A stretch of 64,000 bases of DNA from Catonia carolina (lineage: Eukaryota; Arthropoda; Insecta; Hemiptera; Achilidae). The translations under genes and the position numbers were made by a program. Shown in pieces: positions 39,827 to 51,400 of this stretch. The notes beneath the pieces were generated by a model that saw only the letters and a list, made by a program, of their open reading frames with translations, did not search any database and was not told where the DNA came from. Position 1 is the stretch's first letter. Each line of letters begins with the position of its first letter. The stretch is from the NCBI GenBank assembly GCA_035578175.1, contig JAQMRL010000014.1:15295774-15359773 (forward strand), given 5' to 3'.

Positions 39827-40001
39827 TTTATTTTTTTTTTTTTGGTTTAATGTCCGACTGTTCTGCAATTACAGCTAATTCAGATGTTGAGGGACGAAAT
39901 TAATTTTTTGTAACGTATGAAAATAGCCATACCTGAATGAGATTCGAACCAAAGACCGCATGATGAGAGGCGAGCACGTTATTGACTACGTCAATGCGGC
40001 C
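39827..40001 (-). mobile_element. tRNA-derived SINE
   Basis: Minus-strand head GCCGCATTGACGTAGTCAAT with B box GGTTCGAATCTC, body, poly(A) (T-run 39828-39841). Flanked by ATCGTTTAAT on both sides. Confidence 0.82.
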
Positions 40002-40004
40002 ATC

Positions 40005-40820
40005 GTTTAATCTTTTATATATATATATATATATATATAAGATTAAACGTATACAGTGAACACTCGATTACTCGAAGTCCGATAACTTGAAATTCTCGGT
40101 AACTCAAAATATAACTTGGGTCCCTAGACTTTCGCATCTAAGTCCATATAAAATAATCCCGTTATCTCGAAATGAAGTTTCAATAACTCGAATTTTCAAA
40201 CATTTTCAACATCAAAAAATCTGAAAATAAACGTTTATTTCAATTGAAATTATGACTTTATTCATGAACTTTTTCGATGTATATAATCTAGAGACAATGG
40301 GTTTTACCTAACTGTGGCGCAGAAGGTACAGTACTGTATTATTGTTTGTTTGTATGACAGACCAATTATCCAGGTAGGCTGTCAATGCAAACAATAGGAG
40401 GGTACGGTAATGTACAGTATCATACATACCTATCTTATGACAATGTTATGTTTGCAATGACAGAGGAAGTGTCCGAGTGGTATGGGTTTTACCTAATTAA
40501 GGCCCAGGTACTGTATTTTTGTTTGTACAGTACTGTATTTAAATTCAAAAAATAAAATAAAAAAACCAAATACTATACAGTAAATATTCATAAAACAAAT
40601 ACGTACTAGTACATACAGTACTACATACTCGTACATACAATACTATGATGACAGTAGAATGTACGACCTTGCAGTACTGTTGTACTAAATTCAAATTTTG
40701 ATAATTCAAAATTTTTGATAACTCGAATGTTTAGGTTCCGCCCTTGGACTTTGAGTTATCGAGAGTCCACTGTATATCATTTAAGATTAAACGATATATA
40801 CCATATATCGTTTAATCTTA
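40005..40820. repeat. Cluster of GATTAAACG words in alternating orientation
   Basis: CGTTTAATC at 40004, GATTAAACG at 40041, GATTAAACG at 40786 and CGTTTAATC at 40808, the first pair enclosing (TA)n 40018-40038. Two small hairpins bracket the pogo-like MITE. Confidence 0.6.
40054..40772. mobile_element. pogo/Tigger-like MITE, 719 bp
   Basis: Ends CAGTGAACACTCGATTACTC and, on the other strand, CAGTGGACTCTCGATAACTC, with TA at both edges. Interior AT-rich with CAGTACTGT words; no transposase. Confidence 0.8.
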
Positions 40821-41082
40821 GCTGGTACCCGAGGCTCAGCTCTCTTATCTCTTCTGTTATGGTACGAATACGAAGATGGTCATGTATTTCCAAGTTTTTT
40901 ATACACCACCCAGCATTACTCGTCGATCTTAATACTTTATTTTGGAAGGGTTGTATTATTTCTAAATTAGAACTGCTGGATGTACCCCAAAGCTGAGCGC
41001 CATACTTCCAAACAGGCTTGAAAATTGTATTATAGATAAAGACCTTATTTTCAACAGATAATTAATGAACAATATAACTTAT

Positions 41083-41998
41083 TTTTACTTTCTCTTGCCT
41101 ACATGAATAAATAATAGGAAGGAAAGTATTGTTTTCTGTCAAATTTTTGAAATAAAGTTTTCATCAGATATACACGTTTTCAGACCCCCTGAACCCAAAA
41201 AACATGTTTTTAGCGATTGGTCTGTGTGTGTGAACAAAATATTTAAAAAAATAACAATGTATGAAGTTGAAACTTGAAACTTAAGTTAGATACTCCTAGA
41301 GGACCTGATACAAAGATTTTCATCAAAATTGGTCAACCAGAAGTAATAGTTTATTCATGTCATTTTTCACTTGTTTGAGATTTTTTCAAAAGCGAATCCT
41401 ACATTTTTTTCAAAATCACCTGATTTACTACATTTTTTACGTTCTACAAGACAGGGTAAGCGCCATGTCTGCTGAAATTCTTGGGGAGGCTGTGCTCTCC
41501 AAGAAAAAAATGGGTTTTTAAGATTGCGGCCTTATTATGAATTTTAGAGCCAAAGTGTATATAATGAATGTTGTCAAATATTTAAAAACCTACAACTTTT
41601 ATTCCAAACATTTCTTTGTATAATACATAGTTTAGCGAAAAATAGTGATTTTTTTTAATGAAAATCCATAAAAAATAAATTTTTTTAGATTTCGGCCTTA
41701 GTATGCATTTTATGACAAGAGTAAATAAAATTTATAGAAAATTAAAAGATCTACAACTTTACATTTAAGATTTTTTTGCTACAGAGCCTAGTTTAGCGTG
41801 AAAGAGTGATTTTCCGTATTTTTAAGCCAAACTAAGGTTGGTTTTCATTTTGCATCATTCGCTCATGATTAAAATTAGGTTATATTTTTTGAGGTTAGTT
41901 TTTTGTTTATTTCTAATGTTTTATTACTAATGTTAGGTTATATTGTTCATTATTTGCATTGGCAAGAGAAAGTCATGTGAGTTTCACACCAGATTTTC
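41083..41998 (+). repeat. A-family repeat, full length
   Basis: TTTTTACTTTCTCTTGCC to CACACCAGATTTTC, short TG block. Paired inverted with the copies at 42168-43306. Confidence 0.87.
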
Positions 41999-42079
41999 AA
42001 TCATGAGTTAACGATGTAATATAAAAGAACAACCTTATTAGAGACTATATTGGGTTGAAGACCGATGGGTTTCAACTTG

Positions 42080-42167
42080 TAATAATTTTTCAGATCCTGG
42101 TCAGGGAATCAAACCCAGGACTTCCGCTTAGCAGTGTACCATACTAACCACTGGGCATCCGAGGCGG
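42080..42167 (-). mobile_element. tRNA-derived SINE head
   Basis: Minus strand: GCCCAGTGGTTAGTATGGTA (A-box like) and GGGTTTGATTCCC (B box). It sits between two A-family copies; the body is only partly present. Confidence 0.65.
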
Positions 42168-42348
42168 TCATAACCTAATTTTAATCATGAGTGAATGATG
42201 CAAAATGAAAATCAACCTCTATTCGACTTATGAATAAGAAAAATCACTAATTGACTTAAATAAAAGTTGTAGGTTGTTTTATTTCCTATAACTTTGATTA
42301 TATACACCTTTGTCATAAAATGCATACTATGGTCGGAATCTGAAAAAA
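42168..42348 (-). repeat. A-family fragment
   Basis: CATAACCTAATTTTAATCATG to a GTCGGAATCTGAAAAAAAC end, shortened internally. Confidence 0.7.
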
Positions 42349-42349
42349 A

Positions 42350-43306
42350 CCTGGTGTGAAACACTCACACAACTTTCTCTTGCCAACGCAAATAATTAAC
42401 AATAAACCTAACATTAGTAATAAAACATTATAAATAAAGAAAAAACTAACCTCAATAAACAAAACCTAATTTTCATCATGAGTGAAAGACGTAAAATGAA
42501 AATCAACCTCAGTTTGGCTCAAAAATACAGAAAATCACTCTTTCATGCTAAACTAGGCTTTGTTGAGAAAAATGCTCAAAATAAAAGTCGTAGATCTTTT
42601 AATTTCCTATAAATTTGATTACACATTTTTTGTCATAAAATGCACAAGGCTGAAATCTTTAAAACATCAATTTTTTTACAAGTTTTCATGAGAAAAAAAC
42701 AGAAAATTGCTGATTACCGCTAAACTAAGCATTATACATAAAAATGTTAGAAATAAAAGCTGTTGGATTTTAAATTTTCTACAATTTTTATTATATTCAT
42801 TTTGTGATAAAATTTATATTAAAGACGAAATCTTAAAAAACCAATTATTTTACGTAAAAACAGCCTCACCAAGAATTTCAGAAAACATGGCGCCTACCCT
42901 ATCTCATAGAGCATAAAAAGATTAGTAAATGAGGCGATTTTTAAAAAAATCATAGGGGCAGTTTTTGAGAAAATCACAAAAAAGTGAAAAATGACACGTA
43001 TAACTATTACTTTCGGTTGACCGATTTGATGAAAATGTTCATGTCAGGTCCTCTAGTTGCATCTAACTTAAGTTTCATATTATACGTTTGTACAATGTTC
43101 CACCTTGAGACATTCTGTTCACACACACACGCACGCACGCATGCACGCACGCACACACACACACACAGACCAATCGTAAAAAACATGTTTTTTGGGTTCA
43201 GGGGGTCTGAAAACGTGTAGATCTGGTGAAAACTCAATTTTGAAAAATCAACATGAAAAAAATGCTTTCCTTCCTATATATTCATATAGGCAAGAGAATG
43301 TAAAAA
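42350..43306 (-). repeat. A-family repeat, full length
   Basis: CTGGTGTGAAACACTCACAC to GGCAAGAGAATGTAAAAA, with a CA/GCAC microsatellite at 43124-43166. Confidence 0.88.
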
Positions 43307-43633
43307 TTCTGAGAAATTTTGAACAGATCTTTTACGATTACTCATCCAGCCAATGCCAAAACAGGTTTGTTCACAAAAGTTCAAAAAGGTATGTGGAATG
43401 AACCATACAAATGAAATGGGATATTTAGAAAAATTGTAGACAAATAAAAATTTTATGAATATATTATATTATTTTATAAGACAATAAAGTTTCATAATAG
43501 AATGTAAAGATGAATCCTTCTGAATATGAACAAATGAAGTAATAAACAGTCTACCGATAAACAACAGTGTAAAAAACTGAAAAAGAAAAACATTTTAAAA
43601 AATTTTCCAAATTGCACGTCTATATAAAAAAAA

Positions 43634-43639
43634 TTTATT
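43634..43639 (-). terminator. Gid8 poly(A) signal candidate
   Basis: AATAAA on the minus strand 148 bases past the Gid8 stop, in an AT-rich 3' UTR. Confidence 0.5.
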
Positions 43640-43786
43640 AAGCATTTCAATATTATTTTAACATATGTTTTCTATATTTATAAATAATGTATGTATATTA
43701 AAAGTAAAATAAGTTAAGATTCATTCGCCAGGATAGAAATCTTGAGTCTCCATTGGTTGATCAATAGGAGGAGGTGATACCAAACG

Positions 43787-43963
43787 TCATTTCTGCGATT
43801 CGATTGTGGCAGATCCAATGTCGGACATTTTTGGATAATCAATACGTTTCCTATCCAATTCGTTTTGTGACCATAATATTAATTTCATCAATGTGTAAAG
43901 ACGGGGTGTCGTTGGTTCTTGATGTTCCATTTTTAATATCGCTGCGTTCAGTTCACTTGCGAT
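43787..43963 (-). CDS. Gid8: Gid8 exon 4 (terminal)
   Basis: Acceptor [33 protein letters not shown] to SATIESQK and TGA at 43789-43787. Confidence 0.96.
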   Translation of the reverse strand: MASELNAAILKMEHQEPTTPRLYTLMKLILWSQNELDRKRIDYPKMSDIGSATIESQK

Positions 43964-46900
43964 CTGAAAACAAAAAAAACCAATCCATAAGAAACTTTAG
44001 GGTTTACATACAAGCACAATAGTCTTAGTCTTAAGCAAGAATCTGGGTATAGTACTTGAGTCACAAATTTGCAGTTGGTTTTAACAACGGGTAAAGGAGT
44101 GAAAGTATCAGTGCGCAAGCCCAACAGCTTTGATATCAGTTCACCAACACAACAATGTAAACTATCCCCCAGAGGACATACAGCATATCATGTTTCGCCG
44201 ACTCCCCTACTAACATTAGTGCCTGCAGATGGACCTATGTGGGGGGGTGGTACTATCCATGTTGCTATTTTGTGTACGTGACATCCTGTCGGACTGTCTA
44301 CCTGAATTGACAGACTGCATTGTCAAGTCAGGGAGACAGTCAGATTCAGGCAACATGGGTAGTAGCGCCCACCCCCCGTATTACCTATCTATTTTTCAAA
44401 ATTTTCTAAAAACTCTACTACAACATTGGCCAATTAATATTTCATGTTATTAACATATTTGTACTAAGTTTTTTTACCCTGAATAAAACGATAGTTTGCC
44501 CGCGCCGAACAATCGAGCGGTTACCGAGATAGCAAGGGTTCAGAATATTGTTAATAAATCAAAATTGAAATAACGTACGAATTTGAAATTTTGTACATGC
44601 TGTAAGAATATAATTGTCTATGTTGTGATAAAATTTCGAACTTTTCGGCCAAATAATTATCGAGTTGCACGTCTCTAAACGCACGAAATTTGTTGCGGTA
44701 GCAAAAAACCTGGTCTTTTGTCTTCAAACCTTCATATGGCAATTTTTAAACAACATAAAAATATACATTTATTATGGGTCAACACAGAATAAAATGAGCT
44801 AAATTTTGATGTAAAATATGTTGACTCATAGTTTTAAAGATGCAAGGGTTCAAACTCAGGTGTCTATGATTATGAAACAGATAGTAACTACAGTGATTTT
44901 TTACTTTCCACTATTCGAAAAATAAAGAAGGAAGTTAAAGACAGTGAAGAAGATAATTCTTCATAAACAGTTTGTTGACACCTGGTAAAAAAAGGAAACA
45001 GTTCGGTTGATACAAGTGAGACCAATAGTGAAAGGGATCAGCATGCATGTTCCTTCACCAGGCATTAACTGTGAGAGGTCTGACTGAAATACAATGGCAT
45101 ATTTCTGTTTTCCAGTTCGCACTTGTAAACCAGCCAGCACTTACCCTTAGTTACCCAGTGAGCTCTAAGCTTCCAACAGTGAAAGAATTTTTGAAATCAG
45201 TTCTGTAGTTTCTGAGATTATTTTGAACAAACATTACTGCTTTATAAAACTACTATTGATTTTGTAGTTAACACTGTTCAAATCATTCTCGCTGTATGGA
45301 ATTCTATTCGCAGGACAATAGGAAAGAAAACAAGATAGGACACCCAAATGAAATTTTTTACAGCAATGGCTGTACCACTCATAACATATGGGAGTGAAAC
45401 ATGAGTGTCATTACAGAGGAATGAATCTCATACCCAGGCTGCTGAAATGAGATTTTGCGGGAAGTCAAAGGTGTACCCAGTTAGATAGTACGTAACGAAG
45501 TTATACGCGCCGAATGAAATGTTCAGTCACTGTGTGAAACATTAACCCTTACGAAACACGTTTCTCGTTAAACAGAAGAATTGCAAAAATCAAAACACAC
45601 TCAAAACAACTCTTTTATCTAACGTCATTATTGATGAAAAATTCTGAAAAAATTAGTTGATTCACACGTACGCACCTTTTGAATATAATTACAAGAAAAT
45701 CGCTTCATAATTCTTTGCGTTTAGGCGAGCGAAATTTTCAACCATGAAAATTTTTGTGTTTAAGATTTTTTACTATAACGGGCTTAAATTTCAGTTTAGC
45801 AAAAAATTTATAAAACATGCTTTGTAGATAAGAGAGTTGACTGAATAAATGTCTATATTTCGTTTAGGTTTCTGTAAATATTTGATGGAGTTATAAAAGT
45901 TTCAAAATTAGTCTAATTTTCCTATCTCATATAAACTATCGGTGAACCAAGTGACGTAAAATATATTTTATACAAGCTATTTTCCGACAAAAAATTCTAA
46001 ATAATAAATAAAAATTAGCACAGTGAAGAAGCACTCCTAACTGCTACGCAATTCAAAGAAATCTGGGTCGAATGAAATAAAAAATTTAGATAGCATACAG
46101 GCGACAGAAAGTGAGGGATAACATTAACATTCTTTTACGGTGACGTCACAGAGCCACTATCATACTCAAGGTAAAGCTATAAGCAACAGTATGTTGGAAA
46201 TTTTTTTGTCTGCAACAACTTGGTTAGAACAATTCTGTAGGTTGTATGAGAGGGAAGCTGTTACATTTTCTGTGCAACGCTACAAAGAGCTGTATTTTTG
46301 ACCTGAGTGAGGTAAACCCCCTCCCGAACAGTAAAATAAACTTTTCCACCCACATCAAGGGCAAATTTCATCATAGAAAATACACAGCTTCAACACAAAC
46401 TAAAGATATTGAATGTAAGTTGATTTACACACGATCTGCACGGACTTCCATCACAACATACTGATTCCCTAACCATCAATGCCACCAACACACTAAAGAA
46501 AAAAGGAAAAATTTCCCTTTTATGATATTCTATTTCTGAAAACATTATAAGATGCATTAAAGAATTCCCTACAAGAAAAGAAAGTGCAATATTTACCGGT
46601 CTCCGATTTATACTGACCTTGCAGAAGCACATTTTATCGCCCCACCCACAATTCATTTAGCATCACCTAATATTAGATCAACAGTGTGAACCGGGTTAAG
46701 AATAAATAAGAGAAACCGATCCAATCAATTACTTCACATACCAACACACAGACTTTCTCTACGAGCATGGAAGTATAAACCTCAAGGGAAGCGAGGCTTG
46801 GGAAGACCTAAAACAAGATGGATACTGGAACAGGCCATAAAGCCTAATCCTTGACAGATGATGATGATGATGATGAAATTACACTAAAATTAATTTTTTT

Positions 46901-48381
46901 TCATACCTTTTGGCGATGAGTCTGATGAAGTAAATCGCTAAAAGGACTGTTCATTGGTTCTTCGAATGCTAACAACGCTAATGTTCTTTCTAATTCGTTT
47001 AAAACTGTTGGATCCGATTCGCCAGCTTCGCTCAATTGATCTTGAGCAAACTGTAACGCTTCTTCCACCTTTCCGCAACGGATGAGCTCGATCAAATGTA
47101 ATTGCTGTTGCAAAACAAACAAAAAAGGAATACAAAATTATCATTAATATTAAAATATATTATTTACATTCGAACACGGATGAAAGGATAATAATAAGGT
47201 TTTGGTCAATGATGTTTTGGGTCCAAGTAATTTATTGCTCACCACATGGCGCCTTTTTTGTAGTATTCCTAGAATAGGGTTGAATTATATTGCGGCTATT
47301 GTATATTTATTTTAGTCTTCATAATTATTTAATCTGTTGTTTTCATTACTTATCTACAAATTCTAAGATAAGAATTATAAAATAGCCAGTCTTTTCTCAG
47401 GTAGTTCAGTAAAGTCCAAGGCACTTAAGTGAAAACCGGTCAAACTGTTTGTAATGAATCAATGAAAAATAGTGTGTTAAAACCTGTTGTATATTGAGTG
47501 GTTCATGCATAACAGAAAACAGCTGTTTTATTGTTGGACACTAAACAGTTTTTGAAAACTGTTTTTCATAGCCTATTCATTGGTAAAAATCTAGTGCGAA
47601 ACACTCACACAACTTTCTTTTTCCAATGCAAATAATAAACAATAAACCTAAGATTAGTAATAAAACATTAGAAATAAACAAAAAACTAACCTCAATAAAT
47701 ATAACCTAATTTTAATCATGAGTGAGAGACTCAAAATGAAAATCAACCTCAGTTTGGCTTTAAAATACGGAAAATCACTCTTTCACACTAAACTACTCTC
47801 TGTCGAGAAAAATACTCTAAATAAAAGTTGTAAATATTTTAATTTTTTATAAAATATACACTTTTGTCATAAAATGCATACTAAGGCCGAAATCTTTAAA
47901 AAATCTGCTTTTCACACGTTTTCGTGAGAAAAAACAGAAAATTGCTAATTACCGCTAAACTATACGTTATACAAAAATTGTTTGAAATAAAAGTTGTAGA
48001 ATTTTAAATTCTCTACATTTTTTATTATATAAATTGTTGCACTATAATATATATTAAAGCCGTAATCTTAAAAAAACACTTTTTTTACGTGAAAACAGCC
48101 TCACCAAGAATTTCAGCAAACATGGCGCCTACCCTATCTTGCAGAGAATAAAAAATTAAGGAAACCAGGCGATTTTTAAAAAAATCGTAGGACGAGTTTT
48201 TGAGAAAATCGCAAAAAAGTGAAAAATTACACGAATAAACTACTACTTCCTATTGACCGATTTTGATGAAAATGTTCGTGTCGGGTCCGATAGTGGTATG
48301 TAACTTAAGTTTCAAGTTTCAAGTTCGTACGAGGTTTAGTTCTTGAGATATTCTGTTCACACACGCACGCACGCATGCACG

Positions 48382-48424
<43 letters not shown>

Positions 48425-51400
48425 CAATCGCTAAAAACATGTTTTTTTGGGTTCAGGGGGTCTGAAAACGTGTGGATCTGGTGAAAACTCGATTTCAAAA
48501 AATCGACATGAAAACAATACTTTCCTTCATATATGTTCATATAGGCAAGAGAAAGTAAAAATACAAAAGGTAAATTAAATAAAAACTTTATGAACATACC
48601 GTTATTTTAGTAGTTAATCTATATAAATCTATAATAAATCGATCAGAACTTCTTACTTTAGCGGTTGACGATTGGCAGGTCAGGTGCACGTGTGACTTTG
48701 GGAATCCGATGACTAATTTGATGACACATCGTAAAGTGAAATATCGTAATGTGAGGGTCCACTGTTCTCAGAGAACTCCTTATGCTCTTTGCAGCTTTAG
48801 TAAAAGTACACTTGTTTTTACGTTAGATTAAAAAAAAGTAATTTTTTCCACTGTATTTTTACTTTCTCTTGCCTATATGAATATATAGGAAGGAAAGTAT
48901 TGTTTTCATGTCGATTTTTCAAAATCGAGTTTTCACCAGTTCTACACATTTTCAGACCCCCTGAACCCCAAAAAACATGTTTTAAGCGATTGGTCTGTGT
49001 GTGTGTGTGTGTGAACAGAATATCTCAAGAACGGAACAACGTACGAACTTGAAACTTGAAACTTAAGTTACATACCACTACCGGACCCGACACAATTATT
49101 TTCATCAAAATCGGTCAAATTTTCATCAAAATCGGTCAACCAGAAGTAGTAGTTTATTCGTGTAATTTTCCACTTTTTCATATTCCACATATAATTCCAC
49201 ATTTTCTCAAAAACTGGTCCTACGATTTTTTTAAAAATCGCCTGGTTTACTCATTTTTTTATTCTTTACAAGATAGGGAAGGCGTCATGTTTGCTGAAAT
49301 TCTTGGTGAGGCTGTTTTCACGTAAAAAAATTGTTTTTTTAAGATTACGGCTTTAATATAAATTTTAGCGCAAAAATTTATACAATAAAAAATGTAGAAA
49401 ATTTAAAATCCTGCAACTATTATTTTAAACATTTTTTTGTGTAACGCTTAGTTTAGCGGTAATTAGCGATTTTCTGTTTTTTCTCACGAAAACGTGTGAA
49501 AAATCTATTTTTTTAAGATTTTGGCCTTAGTATTCATTTTATGACAAAAGTGTTTATAATCAAATTTATAGAAAATTAAAAGATCTACAACCTTTATTTA
49601 AAGCATTTTTCTCTACAGAGCCTATTTTAGCGTGAAAGAGTGATTTTCCGTATTTTAAAGCCAAACTGAGGTTGATTTTCATTTTGCATCTTCCAGTCAT
49701 TATTAAAATAAGGTTATATTTGTAGAGGTTAGTTTTTTGTTTATTTCTAATGTTTTATTACTAATGTTAGGATTATTGTTAATTAATTAATTTAGTGTAT
49801 GGCTTTTCAAGACATTTAAAAAATCAGCATCATAATTGTTATATATTGGGATCAAATATGACCCTCTGTCTATAAGGATGGGAAATAACATTAATGATTG
49901 TTTGGGAAACAAACAGTCATAAAAAAAAACATGAAAAATATGTACACCAGATTTTTTCATTTACTGTATTCATTTACTCCACCTGGATATTATAATAATA
50001 AAGTATAAAATTTATACATTTATGTAGGCTATACTATTTAATAGTACAAAGTATGTACAACATTTCAACTGCAAAGAGGTTGAAATGTAGTACAACTATT
50101 ATATCAAAGTTTCGAGAGAAAAAAGAAAATCACTAATTACCACTAAACAAGGGTTATAAAAAAAACTGTTAAAATAAAAGTTGTAGGATTTTGAATTATC
50201 TACAATTTTAATTATATACAAATTTCCGTTAAAATGCATATTGAAGTCGCAATCTTAAAAAAACGATTTCTTTACGTGAAAACAGCCTCTTCAAGAATTT
50301 CAGTAGACATGGCACCTATCCGATCATGTAAAGCATAAAAAATTTAGTAAATGAAGTGATTTTAAAAAAATCGTAGGACCCATTTTTGAGAAAAATGCAA
50401 AAAAGTGAAACGAATAAACTACTACTTCTGGTAGACCGATTTTGATGAAAATCTTCGCATCGGGTCCGGTAGTACTATCTAACTTAATTTTCAAGTTTGT
50501 ACGATGTACCATTGAGATATTTGGTTCATACACACAGACCAATCGCTAAAAACATGTTTTTTGGGTTCAGGGGGTCTGAAAACGTGTATATCTGGTGAAA
50601 ACTCTATTTAAAAAAATCAACATGAAAACAATACTTTCCTTCCTATATATTCATATAGACAAGAGAAAGTAAAAAACTAAATGTTTCCAATAAATAACGG
50701 GAAGTGAGTAAAACATTTTCAATAATGCATGCATGCATATTTTTCTACGCACCCACTCTTAACTGTTTCTTTCTATCCCATCGACATTCTTTTGTTATTC
50801 CAACTGTACCGTATATACATAATATAAAATTATGTATAACAAAATCATGAGAAAGTAAATTCTAATGTACTCGCATTCTAAACTAGAAGTAACAGGTGTT
50901 TTATTAAGGACGCAACCCTGATTATAAGAAGATAGAAGTAATACATCGGTAAATTTTCTGTCCCCCAATCGGTATGTTGGCAACAGTGTACTCAAGGCTA
51001 ACTACCTAAGACAGTTAAAATGTTCTAGTCAAGCATTAGTGTGGTGACAGCAGTCGTTTCGGAAGTTCTTTAAGATTTGAAAAATCGTTTGAACTAAGTT
51101 TAAAGAACTATTTAAAAAATTGCATTAACTAAGGATGCAAATGTAACTTTTTCGTAGCTCTGAAAACAGTAGTTAATGTTAGCCCAGCTTGCGATGATAA
51201 TCTTCTAAGCGATTTTTTAGGTGATTGAATCAAACGATTTTTCAAATCTTTGAGAACTTTCACGGTTAACTTTGTTGGCTGGTGAGGTAGTTTTTCATTG
51301 AGTACACTCCCAGTTCTACAGAATTTATTTGTCAAACGCAATATTGACAATTTATTCGGAATTGCAGAACGGGGAAATTTTAACTGAAACTTATCTTGCA

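Larger units (their letters stand above)
39640..41050 (-). mobile_element. jockey LINE 3' end with nested SINE and pogo-like MITE
   Basis: Minus-strand frame VWKYGAQLWGTSSSSNLEII to GYQLRLND (40810-41045), then NHLALNLLDNSEKTKRLKRH (39700-39830): the C-terminus of jockey RTs, split by the two insertions between 39827 and 40774. Confidence 0.82.

Noticed and set aside
43774..44022. 82-codon plus frame
   Set aside because: Antisense to Gid8 exon 4 and its splice acceptor.
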